This document shows, in pieces, positions 1 through 12,197 of a stretch of DNA of 64,000 nucleotides. The translations under genes were made by a program, and so were the position numbers. Position 1 is the first letter of the stretch. Every line of letters begins with the position of its first letter. The stretch is from the NCBI RefSeq assembly GCF_001640805.2, contig NC_066845.1, forward strand, positions 22,942,307 to 23,006,306. The letters are read 5' to 3'. The notes beneath the pieces are model-generated. The model had not been told where the DNA came from. It was given only the letters and a program-made list of their open reading frames with translations, and did not search any database. The stretch is from Lates calcarifer (lineage: Eukaryota > Chordata > Actinopteri > Centropomidae).

Positions 1-181
1 TTTATCTCTAATGGTAGAGATTTTATAATTAAAGAAGTTCATAAAGTCATTGCTGCAGAGGGTTATAGTCGTGTGTGGATCTATAGAGCTGTGACTCTCT
101 GTCAGCCTGGCTACTGTGCTGAAAAGAAACCTGGGGTTGTTCTTATTATCCTCTATTAATGATGAGTAATAGGCCTCTAAA
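1..181. other. Unassigned upstream DNA
   Basis: I see no coding sequence or recognisable repeat in this stretch. It ends at the TTAA that opens the piggyBac-like relic. Confidence 0.4.
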
Positions 182-1233
182 TTAACCCTTTCATGCATGA
201 ATTATGAGGCATGAAAACATTTTTGAACTTTTTTTTTTAACACAATATTTTGAAGGAGTTTTTCACATGGCCACTTGGGTGGACTGCATGGGTTTGAGTT
301 TTCAATTGAAGAGCTATGTATTTAATAAATGAGTCAATAGAATTACATATTATCTTATGATCTTCTCTGATTTTATATATCTTATGAATTTCTCAAAATG
401 TTAAACTAATGTGTTCACATATTTTAATACTGTTCAACACAATGTAAAAACATTGAACCTTGCTCCTGACATCTTAGATTCTCAGCATCCTCAGCTCCAC
501 TGTCACTACTGCTAGCATTTGTCAGTACTTCTTGTTCTGGCAGCCATTCATCATCACTGCAATTAGCACCATCCTCATTTGACTCAGATGGTATTTGCTC
601 CACTATCCTGTAGGCCTTTCTATCATGCACTGTACTAGAGCTCTACAAAATATAAAAGACACTAACTGTTGCTTTCATAATGGAACTAATCTGCATATCA
701 TTTTGTTTTTGTTACAACTATGGTGCAATATCAGTATACAGTTCAATCTGTTTCTATCCTTATTACATTGTCCTGTGTATAGTGTTTTTTGTTTATATTT
801 TTAGAATATTGTCTTGTTTATATCCTGTTTTACTAGTATCAATGCCTTTTTCTATTTTTCACAATCCCTGTAAATTCCCCTGCTGTGGGACTAATAAAGG
901 ATTCTCTTATCATGTCACAGTAATAGTATGAAATGTAATTGAAATATAGCCAGCGATACATGATGTCCAATCTAGTCGTAATCATAATCGTAATTTCCTC
1001 CTAATATAAAATCAATATTTGGACTTTTTTTTAAACCTCCCTTTACTGGTTTCCTTCTACAGAAGGATTTGCAAGATATTCTCAAGCTGCTCAGCCTTTC
1101 TGGCCATCTGTCAGTCATCTTGGTTTTGAGAAATTTTTTTTCAGAGTTACATTGACTGGTCAATGGTTGGCAGTGTCTGAAACAACACTCTAGCATCCAA
1201 TGTGGTGGCTCATGTGCAATTCTACCATCAATG
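182..1233 (-). mobile_element. piggyBac-like transposon relic
   Basis: It starts with TTAA followed by CCCTTTCATGC, a piggyBac-type end and target. A minus-strand frame at 424-630 encodes an acidic Ser/Asp/Glu-rich N-terminus typical of piggyBac transposases. No intact transposase remains. The last 90 bases (about 1143-1233) match 22149-22235, where the opposite end of the same family survives; the copy here is cut off before its own right end. Family is inferred from TTAA, the end sequence and the acidic leader. Confidence 0.55.
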
Positions 1234-1820
1234 GTGGTATGGTGGTATGTTACAATCTACCTCTGTGCGATTCCCTGGACTTTGTCTTATCTCCAGTTTT
1301 ATTTTGAAATTACTTTCTTTGGTGTGTCTGTTATAGTTTTGCTTCCTGTCCTTTTTTTTCTGCCCTCGGGTGTCATCCCCTTATCTGTTCCCACCTCCCC
1401 AGTCAGCCCTACAGTCATCTGGTATCTCCCCAGCTATACCTCATTCCATAATCATTCCTTTGTCAGCTTGTGTGCTCTTTTTCCTTGAGTTGCCACTTGC
1501 CTCTGAGTTGTCCTTGTGTTCCTGCTTCCAGTGTGTTTGGTCCTGAAATATTGAACCATAACAGTATAAACTGGCCAAGATGAACCCAGTAGACAGCAGT
1601 ACTTTGTGAACACCCCTGACCCAGTTTGTTTCCCTGCCACCTAACCCATGGTTTGCCAGCTTCTGGCCTGCTAGCCTCCACCATGCTAGCCACCAGCATT
1701 GCTACCCCGCACCCCAGCCAGTTCGGCTCAGCTCAGCTTTCCGGTCCTGAGCAGCAAGTCCGCTGTCTGCTCCTGTTCCCATCCCAACCCTCAACCCCAG
1801 GTTCCCAACTACTAAAGTAA
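1234..1820 (+). mobile_element. Possible LTR-retrotransposon leader / gag start fragment
   Basis: A pyrimidine-rich stretch is followed by a leader-like segment and an ATG at about 1580 that opens a Pro/Ser/Gln-rich frame with an early stop, resembling the start of a fish Gypsy-type gag. No LTR, protease or polymerase is present. This is a resemblance only and may be wrong. Confidence 0.3.
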
Positions 1821-1822
1821 AT

Positions 1823-1868
1823 GGGAGTTCTCTTTAGCAACATCTGCATGTTGCTAAAGAGAACTCCC
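1823..1868. repeat. Perfect 21-bp hairpin with 4-base loop
   Basis: The arms 1823-1843 and 1848-1868 are exact reverse complements, separated by CTGC. The arm starts GGGAGTTCTCTTTAGC. It sits at the left edge of a dispersed repeat (1869-2070). Confidence 0.9.
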
Positions 1869-2070
1869 AGAGCCAGAATCAGATTTATTGCCAAGTAGGT
1901 TTTCACTCTTAGGAATATGCTTTGGTGTATAGCAATAACCATAGTAAGTAAAAAATATAAGGAAGGTCAGGAAGCATAACTAGAATAGAAATATGAGTAT
2001 GAAATGTTCAAAGGTTCACAGTATTAAGTACAAAGAATATAAGAAGTGTGCAAGATAGTAATCCAAAAAG
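1869..2070. repeat. Dispersed teleost-type repeat
   Basis: Begins with AGCCAGAATCAGATTTATTG, a sequence I recognise as common in fish genomes although I cannot name its class. It degrades into AT-rich sequence by about 2070. Confidence 0.4.
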
Positions 2071-2087
2071 GATGTCCATTAATGTAA

Positions 2088-2406
2088 CACACTGGGGATG
2101 GAGTGAGTGGGCTGGAGCCTATCCTAGCTGACACTGGGCAACAGGCAGGATACAACCTGGACAGATGAATTAGTCTATTACAGGGATGACATATAGACAA
2201 CAAGTCACACCTATTAGCAATTTCGAGTCACCAGTTAACATGCATGTCTTTAGACTGTGGGCAGAAGCCAGAGTACTTGGAGAGAATTCACACAGGCACA
2301 GGGAGAACATGCAAACTCCACACAGAGAAGCCCCCAGTGAACTGGGGTTCAAACTCAGAACCTTCTTGCTGTGAGGTGACAGTGCTAACCACTGTACCAC
2401 CATACC
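2088..2406 (-). mobile_element. tRNA-headed SINE, near full length
   Basis: On the minus strand the head has an A-box-like TGGTACAGTGGTTAGC and a B-box-like GTTTGAACCC region, followed by the body found in the copies at 12655, 43777, 49592 and 52325. Pol III-type internal promoter boxes make it tRNA-derived. It has no coding capacity. Confidence 0.75.
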
Positions 2407-2409
2407 GGG

Positions 2410-3089
2410 GGGAATAAGAAGTTGTGTGAGTGCAGATTTTTGAAAACATGAACTCACTATAGAGAAATAACCAATACTAGTACAGTGGTAGTGGTGACAA
2501 TAAGTAAAGTTTAGTCAAGTCAATTAAATATGTATGGTACTGAATGAGAATGAAAGTCGTCTCAAGGCACTTTTCATATAAAGCAGGTCTAGACTGCACT
2601 CTTATGTTATTACATTTATGAGGAGAGACCCAACAATTCCCACTATGAGCAAGCACTAGACAACAGCAGAACCAGACTCAGAGTGGGCAGCCATCTTGAC
2701 AAGTTGGGTTTAGAGGGAAAGAGTGAATGACAGCAGAGAGAGAGAACATTTTAAACTTTGATAGCTTACGGGTGATTGGCTTGAGTTGAGTGTATCAGGT
2801 TGTGACTGCATGAAAACCAAATTAGTAGGTAAGGCATAGAGATAGCGGGAAACTGCTTGTGATCAGATGGTATATTGCAGAAAGACAGTCTTCTTGACTG
2901 AACTTTTGCTAAGCCTCATTTATTAGGATTTTCAAGAGGAAGCCAGCAACAGACAGAAAAGGGAAAATTGTGGAACAGGGCCGCCAAACATTGAACCAGT
3001 TGTCCTGGGCCTTGGGTCAAGGGAGGGCCCTAACCTTAATAATTTGTCAAAAATACATATTTGTGAAAAATTTGTATAGTATTTGCGAG

Positions 3090-3090
<1 letters not shown>
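2410..3090. other. Intergenic DNA, nothing recognised
   Basis: There are no supported frames and no repeat that I can match elsewhere in the window. Confidence 0.4.

Positions 3091-3091
<1 letters not shown>

Positions 3092-3150
<59 letters not shown>
3092..3150. repeat. (CA)n(TA)n compound microsatellite
   Basis: A run of CA dinucleotides passes directly into a run of TA dinucleotides. Confidence 0.97.
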
Positions 3151-3151
<1 letters not shown>

Positions 3152-3704
3152 TCCTCCTTGACATACTGATCAAAAAGGATATTACTTTCCCTCCCTATAA
3201 TGCAAAAAGAGACAGATCAGACACTGCCTGCACTTCCAGGACCAAGCAAGGGCCAACCATTCAAAAAATATTGAATTGCTGTGTCTGCAGCCACCTCCCT
3301 CCCTGCCCTGTTCACTTCTGAAGGGTAATTTGAGCACACTAGTGTTGCACTAAACTATTTGCATAGTGTATGTGTAGCTAATGTGTCATATTGTCCTTTG
3401 GGCCAGCTGGTGTGGTGTGTTGCAGCTGGAGACGAGGGCCTGCATAATTGTTTTTTGCCTAGAGAACAGAAGTGCTTGCACATAATTAAAATGATTGTTA
3501 AATTCAGTCATTATATAACAAGTGTTGTATCCATTTTCCATAGATAACTTCAAAGCATTAAAGTTGGGAATGATAACATATCTTTAGTATGATTGAATTT
3601 CAGTGGATGGGAAAAAGGAACATAGACATAGACACACACATGTATGTGTTACGGTCAGTCAGTGACCTGCGTGCTGTCATGGGGTTGCACTTTCTCTTGG
3701 CCTT

Positions 3705-4545
3705 TACATAAAGGACCAGTGTTTAACATTTACTGAGATCTATTGGCAGACACAGGATACATATGCATGTAGACATGGTCCCGATAACCTGCTGAAGTTC
3801 CAACCAGGCATCAGAATGGAGAAGAAAGGTGATTTAAGTGACTATGAACATGACATGGTTGTTGGTGTCAGATTGGCTGGTTTGAGTATTTCGGAAACTG
3901 CTGATCTACTGAGATTTTCTTATACAACTGTCTCAAGTGTTTAAAGAGAAAAAGAGAAAATATCCAGTGGGTGGGTGAAAATGCCTTGTTGATGCCAGAA
4001 GTCAGAGGAGAATGGCCAGACTGCTTCAAGCTGTCAGGAAGGCAACAGTAACTCAGATAACCACTCATTCCAACCAAGTTAGGCAGTAGCACAACACATC
4101 AAACCATGAAGCAGAGGGGCTACAGCAGCAGAGGGCTACAGGTGCCACTCCTGTCAGCTAAGAACAGGAAACTGAGGCTACAGTTCGCAAAGGCTCATCA
4201 AAGTTGTAAAATAGAACACTGGAAAAAACATTGCCTGTGACCACAGTGTACCCATCTTCTGATGGCTACTTCCAGCAGAATAACACACCATGTCACACAG
4301 CTCAAATAATCTCAAACTGGTTTCTTCAACATGACATTGAGTTCACTGTACTCAAACAGCCTCCACAGTCACCAGATCTCAGTGCAGTAGAGCACCTTTG
4401 GGATGTGGTAGAACAGTCACATCATGGATGTGCAGTTAACAAATCTGCAGCAGCTGCATGATGCTATCATGTCAATATGGACCAAAATCTCTTATCTCAG
4501 AATCCATGCCATGAGGAATTGAGGTAGTTCTGAAGGCAGGTCCAC
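3705..4545 (+). pseudogene. Tc1-like transposase relic
   Basis: The frame at 4231-4461 encodes the C-terminal part of a Tc1 transposase: a FQQNNTPCHTAQ block (the second catalytic Asp of the DDE triad is Asn here) and PPQSPDLSAVEHLWDVVE with the third acidic residue. Upstream, 3810-4200 resembles the N-terminal half but is full of stops. No intact terminal inverted repeat is seen. The element is dead. Confidence 0.8.
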
Positions 4546-4735
4546 AGAGTCTGCCATGTTTTGCCGCTATGTTTCTGCAGTAGCCCAGAACTGACAAACC
4601 AAACCAAACAGTGACACAGTATAGGGCCTTTCATGTGTTTATGTTGACACTGCAGCTTGTATAAGGGAAACAAAGAGGAAGACAGGAGGGAGTACGTGTC
4701 AGTTATTAACTATAGTTTTACAGATTAAAATCTAA

Positions 4736-4850
4736 ATCCATCCATTCATTATCTACGCTGCTTATCCTCTGAGGGTGGCTGAGGGGCTGGAGCCAATCCC
4801 AGCTGACATTAGACAAGAGGCAGGGTACACCCCTGGACAGATTACTAGTT
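4736..4850 (-). mobile_element. SINE fragment (3' part)
   Basis: This is the minus-strand tail of the SINE seen complete at 12655-13017, starting with a CCATCCATTCATTATCTA tail motif. Confidence 0.65.
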
Positions 4851-4885
4851 AAAAATTAAATACAGTATCTTAATATATCTGTATA

Positions 4886-5619
4886 CAGTGCACTCAGAAA
4901 ATATTCAGTCCTCTTCATTTTTTTTCACATTTTGTTATGAGCCTTATGCTAAAAATACATTTTGTTCCCTCATCAGTCAACACTCAGTATCCCATAATGA
5001 CAAAGTGAAAATAGAATTTTAGAAATTTTACAAATACATTGAATAGGAAAATCTGAAATATCAGATTGACACAAGTATTTGCTATGACACTGAAATTTAG
5101 CTCAGTTTCCTTCCATCTCTCTTGATTGTCTTTGGGGTGTTTGTAGGCCTTGATTGGAGTCCATATGTGATAAGTTCTATTGATTGGACATGATTTGGAA
5201 AGACACACACCATTCTTTATAAGATCTCACTGCTGACAATGCATATCAGAGTAAAATCCAAGCCATGAGATCAAAGAAACTGAGCTCAGAGACAGGATTG
5301 TGTCCAGGCACAGATCTGGTGAAGGCTACAAAACAATTCTGCTGCACTGAAGGTTCTTAAGAGCATATCCATATCCATGGTCACACATCTATAATTCTTG
5401 AATGGGAAAAGTTTGAAACAATCAAGACTACAGCTGGACTAAACTAAGCAATCATGGAAAAAGGGCCTTGGTAACAGAGGTGACTGGGAACCTGACGGTC
5501 ACCCTTGCTGGGCTCCAAAAGATCCTGTGTGGCAATGGGTGAAATTTCCAGGCTGCAAGGCTGCAACATAACAAAATGTGAAAAAATTGAAGAGGTCTGA
5601 ATACTTTCCAAATGCACAC
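4886..5619 (+). mobile_element. Non-autonomous Tc1-like element with TIRs and TA target
   Basis: The left end CAGTGCACTCAGAAAATAT and the right end GGAAAGTATTC-type sequence (reverse complement) form inverted repeats of about 50 bases, including a shared internal ACATTTTGTTATG block. TA flanks both ends (4884-4885 and 5620-5621). The interior keeps transposase-like pieces without any open frame. Confidence 0.75.
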
Positions 5620-5814
5620 TAGACAACCCCACTCATTTGACAGACTAGTTGATGTGGTAGTTGATGCCATTTTGTCACTTGACAGCCACCATAGACTTTC
5701 AGACATGCTTGGAAGGGGAGGGGACAGGTATTCAGCTGGTTGCAAACTGCATTCTCACTGCTTGATGTCACTAAATCCTACACTGTCCTACTGTCACTAA
5801 GTCCTTAAAATCTC

Positions 5815-6045
5815 CTCCCTAGTCACCAGATCTGAATCCATTGGAACACATGGGATGTCGCAGAGCTCAGTATTAATCTGCAGCTGACAGATGAAAAGAA
5901 ATTATCTGATGTAATCATGTCAACATGGAGCAGAATGTCATTAATGTTTCTAACATCCTGTGGAATCCATGCCATGAAAAATTAACACTTTTTTGAGAGC
6001 AAATACTTAACCAGTATTAGAGTGGTGTTCCTAATAAAGTGCCTA
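5815..6045 (+). mobile_element. Tc1-like 3' fragment
   Basis: It starts at the SPDLNP-like coding block (CACCAGATCTGAATCCATT) and runs to GGTGTTCCTAATAAAGTG, a typical Tc1 end. It parallels 4370-4545 and comes from the same or a close family. Confidence 0.65.
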
Positions 6046-6339
6046 CTGAATGCAATTTCCAACATCACAATGCATTTGTACATCTGTCCACATTTTTTCT
6101 CTGGCAAGGCTGATTCCAGTATAGGGGCTCTATGTGAATGTGTACTTTCAGTCCAATAGAAAAATCAAGGGTTTGATAGCAAGGAAAATTAATGGAAAAT
6201 ATCAAGTAATCAGTAATAAAACAGAATCAAATATAAATATATATAAATATATATGTTCGGACCTATTTGGTGTCTAATCACAATTTTCTGTAAGGTTATG
6301 GTGTGCTGTCTTCATGACAAATACACAGGTGTGCCTCGG
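6046..6339. other. AT-rich spacer before the promoter region
   Basis: Contains a TATAAATA-type simple-sequence run at about 6232-6255. No gene is seen. Confidence 0.4.
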
Positions 6340-6723
6340 CTTTTGCTTTGAAAGGCCAGGACGGAAGTGTTCGTTGTCATTACTCTGGTTAGCTTAATAT
6401 TAGGCTGTTACAGCTGGTATCTTGCTACAACTCAGAACATTCCATTATAAAGCTAAAAAGACTCCTCGGGAGGAGCTAGCCGGCGCCTTACAAACAAGAA
6501 TGACAGAGGGAACGTCGTCAGACACAGCATCTTTCGGTTCAACAAACCCCGTAGATAAGTCTAATATTATTTATTATTAGCGAAGGCCGACTCATTCCAG
6601 CACCCTAACAGGTACGCGGATGCCTCGGGATGGGATAGAAAGTCCCCGGTTATTTAAATCTAGTACAGGCCAGTTATGCTAATTTGAAAATTAGGACACA
6701 CTGGAGCAAAAGTGGGAGGCAAA
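6340..6723 (+). promoter_or_regulatory. Probable promoter / 5' UTR of abca2
   Basis: This stretch has noticeably more CpG dinucleotides than the AT-rich repeats on either side (clusters near 6470-6485, 6510-6540 and 6610-6650) and directly precedes the start codon. No TATA box at a convincing distance is visible; the AT run at 6235-6255 looks like simple sequence. An upstream ATG at 6620 opens a 20-codon frame closed at 6682. A second, at 6676, closes after three codons. The assignment as promoter is inference from position and base composition. Confidence 0.35.
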
Positions 6724-6789
6724 ATGGGATTCCTGCACCAGCTCCATCTCCTGCTGTGGAAGAACATCTCTCTGAAGAGGAGGGGACCG
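6724..6789 (+). CDS. abca2: abca2 exon 1 (start codon, cytosolic N-terminus)
   Basis: Residues 1-22, beginning [14 protein letters not shown], which is the conserved ABCA2 N-terminus. The ATG at 6724 has A at -3 and G at +4, a good Kozak context. A GTG four codons upstream is in frame but ABCA2 proteins start at this Met. The donor GTAAG follows at 6790 in phase 0. Confidence 0.96.
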
Positions 6790-9700
6790 GTAAGACATGA
6801 CATTTGTTCCTGTGACAGTCTATTTTTATTTTTATTTTTTAATGAGCAGAATAAGTCGTGTTTGGTTGTTCGCGTCTTTAGAAAGCAGACGGGCGTCGGT
6901 TCAGCCTGCTACGTTGCTGCATTGCCCACAGCCGTTATTTGGGCTAATTCTACCATCACCTGTCTCTGTCCTTAAATGTTACCAGCTGACATAAGAATAA
7001 CACTGCAGTGAGCTTAATGAGATGATGTTCAAACTGGTCTACTGTCAGGGTGCTGTTGGGGAGCGTGTTCTCTGTATGTGCTTATCCTGTCAAACAGGTT
7101 GTTTGTCTACAAACAGTTGTGTAATCCCAGTATATGTTTATTAGCCTCAGTTTTGAATCGGCCTATGCAGTGTATATAAGACCAGGATGTGTAGAGGTCA
7201 GTGTTTTATTTTAATATACCCACAAGCTGAAAAGAATATTATAGGCCTGACTGCTGTTGTTATTGTAGGATTAGAAGATAAATGAATATCATATGAAATG
7301 ATTAATACTAACATCAAAACGTATTTGACAACTTATAATTGTCAAACTTCATCGTAAACATGAAAACAGTTCCAGAGAGTGCATATAAATATCCTGATGA
7401 AAGACTGTATGTATAAATGGAATAGGAATATTATATAGAATGTTTGTTGTTGTGACTTTAGTTATCACTGTAGGATTAAGGTTATCATCAGGGAGGATTA
7501 TATTATTTTTAGGGCAAATGATCATGACAGTATCTCAGCTAGTTCTTAAGGCTGATGTCTGACCACACTAAATCAAGTGGTGAGTCTCAAACGGGAAACT
7601 TAGTTAGTTCGCCCACATCTAGTGCACTGTGCAAACAATACCTTAAGAACCTTCACCTGCATAGTGCGTGAATTTCGCATATACTGTATACGAAGAATTT
7701 CGACAGGGGAGTGTCATCCCAAATCAAACACGGCCGTTTTGCACTCACCGGAAATGGCGATTGCAACATGTGACCCCAACTGTCGCCTGTCAACTGCTGT
7801 TTGCTTTGCTCACTTGACTTAAACATGAACGTTTTACTTTCTTGTGTGTGCCCTCTGTTTCATGCGACTGCACGTGACATTGAATTTACGCCATCGGCAT
7901 TTCATTTCAGCCACAGGACACTGAAGTGCATTACTACCCTAGATAGGAATAAAAACATTTGTGCTCTCTTGCATGTGATTTTCAATTTCTCCATGCACTC
8001 TAAAACTAAAGGTACTTATATTGTATGTAAGCAAGTTTTGTAACATTACTGTCATGTCCTTTTTTGGCTAGAAATGTCTTTTAATCAGTGTTAATCTGCC
8101 GTTAGCATTAGCATGTTGACACTAGCCAGTAGACTCCTAGTCATAGTGATAAACACAGGAGAGAAAGCAATTAAGATTAGACTTACACCACTGATGACCA
8201 GATTTTTTCTCACTTACCTCTCAGGGTTCCCATTCAAAACTAGCTAGCTCAGACATTGTTGTAAGAGAGACTTGAATTCAACATATTGCTCAGCTGGTCA
8301 GCAGTAGATGACAGTGAGGACCTAATTTTGTATCTAATTTCATCTATTTTCCTACAGAAAAAATGTAAAAAATATCATGAGCTGTAAAAGGTCAGCAGCT
8401 AAGAGAGGACTGGTTTTACGTGAGTTTAGCTACAATGTCAAATAGAAATCTAAGATAGTCTTTATTGTTAGTGGTTAAGTTGGAGAACTATGCTTCTCCA
8501 GGAGTGGACAGAGCATGCTTGTTATTCAATACACACTCGTCTCATGATAGCCAGAAAGTATCCAGTTTGATTTTTGCTATTTGTGTTCCAATCTTCTGCA
8601 GGCCTTTATTTGTCCTCAGTAAACCAGGGTGTAGACCTCCATGACTGTCTAGTTTTGGTCGTAAGCCATCAGAAATTCTAATACCTGTCACATGGTTTAG
8701 TATGGTTATGTTTGTGTATGTTTTTAAAAGCTGAGGTTGGATCTGTCCTCAGGCCATCTGATTTTTTATCCCTGCCTGATGCCTTTACTGGTGTCCTCAT
8801 AGAGGGTAGGGGTTGTTTGTGTGTGGAGTGAGAATGGGGAACAGCTATTTTTAGCCCATCTACCTTCAGACATCAAACTCAGAGGAGGTGCAAGAGATGC
8901 TCTGGAGAGCCCCTGTAATAATAATAACAACAGCGGCATCATTCCTGCCTATAGATTTATAATCGTGCTACGTTGGTTTAGCCTCACAGATTGATGATCG
9001 CCATCGATAATAAGCCTCACCAACTTCTCCCAGGGTAATTTCATCTTACCTACGGACTACTCGACCTCACTGAAGATGTCCCTGTCCCTTGTCGTCCCGT
9101 GCATCCAAGAGCTCCTCACTAACAGACAAGTCTGCCCTCAGGCCTCTTAAAAGATGCGCTGTATCAGTACTGTCAGTGCTTTCGTCAACGGCTAATGAAA
9201 AAGCCAGAGAACTGCGCTTCTTCAGCCAGCTGTGTCGTCAGATTTTCCTTGGTCTGCAATGGTGTTTATTGACAAGCTAACATTGTTAAAAGCCTTTCTC
9301 TGATCAGGACACACTGCTCATGTACATTCAGCATACACTGCTACACCTTCTGAAAAACACTTTGAAGCTCAGGTGATGTCTTCAGCCACAATAAAGCTGG
9401 CTTTCACAGCTGCATCAGGTTTTGCTGTAACTTTTGCAGGTATATTCTGCTGAGAATGCAGGCTGCTTTTTAATTCTTGGACCTGCATTTTCTGCAGGAA
9501 ATGCATTTTCTAGTTTAAAATGAATGGCAATGAAACTTTTGCTTTGCGATTCCTTAAACCAATCAGATTTGCTTTTCTTGGTGGCTAAAGTTAGCATACT
9601 TAGCTCTGTGTTTGACATCTAAGTGCAGATGTAAAATGTATTCCTTACTGCCCCTGCCAGTGGTGGGCTGTCAGGACCAGCAAGGCCTTCTCTGCACTGA

Positions 9701-12152
9701 AAACTGAATTATATTTTTAAATAAATATATATTTTTCCCATTAATACTATACTATATCTATATATTTCCTCTTGGTTATGCTGCTTCCAATACAGTCTGT
9801 TTATGTTTGAGCTTTTATCCAATCAGATTTCAGCCTTGTGTTGCCAAGTTAACAGAAATCTGCCTTGGGGCCTTCAGGGGCCTTCAGGAGCCTTGGGGCC
9901 TTGGGGCCTTAATTAGTGTGAATGCTGAGGCAGCATTTACAATTACAATAACAATTTCTGCCATTTTTCAGAATTACTTCAGCAATCCATTCAGCCATCA
10001 ACATTCACACTGCATTTTCTACAGGAAATGCATTTTCTAGTTTAAAATGAATGGCAATGAAACTTGCCTTGTGGATCCTTAAACCAATCAGATTTTGAGT
10101 TGGCGAGGCCAGGGCCATCTAGCAGGCCGTTGTTAATGTCAACATTTTCATGTCATTTGATTGACATTTGACTAACTTTTATTTGGTTGGGGGTGGGAGC
10201 AGATTTATGTTTTACTTCATAGAGACACGGAACTAATGTTTCTGTTTCTGTTTCTGCCCGAGTGCACATCTTCTCTCTGTGTGGTGCAAGTAAAACAGAC
10301 TTTGGCAATAAGAAGAAGCAAAGCGGGCTGTTAAACGAGCTGCCGCTAACATTAGCTCAGGTTGTTGCTAGTTGCTTAGCTTGTTTATTGAAAATTTATT
10401 CATTTATTGAACAACACTTATGGTCTGTCTTTCTAGTCTACATTTTGTATCTGCACTGCAGTGCACTTCTGTAGTTTAAATAAAAATAATATATAAATTA
10501 GATTGGGTAATTTTGGTAACTTTGTCCTTTGGATAAAAAAAATTGTGCCTTTAGCATTTATCAAGTTTCTGAGAACAAACATGTAAATAAATAAATAATA
10601 AATAACAGTATTTTTCATAGCAATAATAATAATAATAATACACAGCTTAGGTGGTGAAGTGGTGGTTCTTGCCTCGCAGTAAGAAGGGTCCAGGTTCCAA
10701 GGCTGGCGATCTGTCCAGGGTGTACCCCACCTCTTGCCCAATGACAACCGGGTTAGGCTCCAGCCCCCCTTTGACCCTTAAGGGATTAAGCAGTATAGAG
10801 AATGAATGAATGAATAAAATAGCACAGCTTGCTATGCTTAGGACCAAAGATTCATCAACTTTCTTCTAAGAACTACAGGCCACTGGTGATGATGTAGGGC
10901 TGAAGGGCTGTGTAGGACTAAGACCCATACACGATTTATCGCACTTAACTATGGTAAAGTGATGTAACGTTTAGTTTTCACCACCACCATCCTCATCACA
11001 CTAATGTCAGCAACATCCCCAGCCCCTTCCCGTGACCCCCTCCTCAGCCCTTTGCTGACTTTTAGCATTTTGTCAGAACACAGCGCTGCTGCAGCTTGTG
11101 TGTGAAAGAAGTTGCTCTGCCCTGCACACAGCCTCCAAGAGAGAGAGGAATTCTCCAGTACCAAAAACAGAATTGAGAACTTAGGGTGCAACTTGGCTTT
11201 GGGACCCGTTACCAGGTTTCAGCACCCATCCCTACCTGTAAGCTATAGCTGACTGAAAGCTCGCTATCAATACAGTTCCAAAGTAGCTTAGGTTATTTGC
11301 ATTTCCTATTAAAAAGTAACATTTCTCATCCTAACCAATTAAATATATGGTAAGAAATTAAGCCATACCATTTTCACCCAGGAAAGTACTACGTTGCTTT
11401 TCCAAAAGTTAACATCCACTGTGGTCTGCCAGCAGATTATTTCAAAAATTGGCCTGATTAGTCGGCCGACTGATTAATCAGTCGACCTCTAGTATGAATA
11501 TCTGTGTGAGTGAATGTGACCTCTAGTGTCAAGTGCTTTGAGTAGTTGATATAACTATATAAAAAAGCTTTGAGAAAAGCTTTAAGAAAAGTTAATTACT
11601 CTACTGGTAAAGTAACACATTTCTGTGGTGTACATTAGACAGTAACCAAACACTCTGCTCAGCTGTACTGAACAATTAGTCTCTGGTAGCAGCAGTTAGC
11701 AGTGTATCTAATCTGTCTTTTAATGATAGTCCTACAGTGGGCTGGGTAAAACCCACTGGCTGGGTATCTATGAAGACTACAGAGAGGTGGGAGAGACAGA
11801 AATTTGAAATGAAGAGGCAAAGAAAAACAAAGAACCCCAACAGAAGAGCAAGAAACCATTTGTCAAGGAGAAGAGAGGGGGTGAAGAAGGGAATGGATAA
11901 AAGAAAGACCAAGCAAGCTTTTAAGAGATTGAGGAGATAAAAGACAAAGCTACTGACTGATAAGGCAGCGTGCAAATCTGTAGCAGAAGGTTAACTGACA
12001 GCTAAATGAATTATAAATGCTATCTGTAATGTCTGATAGACTAGCAACTGGTTCACTGAGGCCTGGCACCGGAGACAGGAGAGGCTATCTATAAATCCTG
12101 TGAGGTATGTGTGCTGCAGCTCTTCCTCTGGAGAGCACTTGGATGGATATTT

Positions 12153-12197
<45 letters not shown>

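Noticed and set aside
6232..6255. TATA box for abca2
   Set aside because: It is an AT simple-sequence run almost 500 bases from the start codon with no supporting promoter elements.
6712..6723. In-frame GTG four codons before the abca2 ATG as an alternative start
   Set aside because: Known ABCA2 proteins begin at MGFLHQL, and the ATG at 6724 has a good Kozak context.
11737..11940. Lys/Arg-rich 67-residue frame as a small basic protein
   Set aside because: Purine-rich intron DNA with no known domain, start context or splice support.
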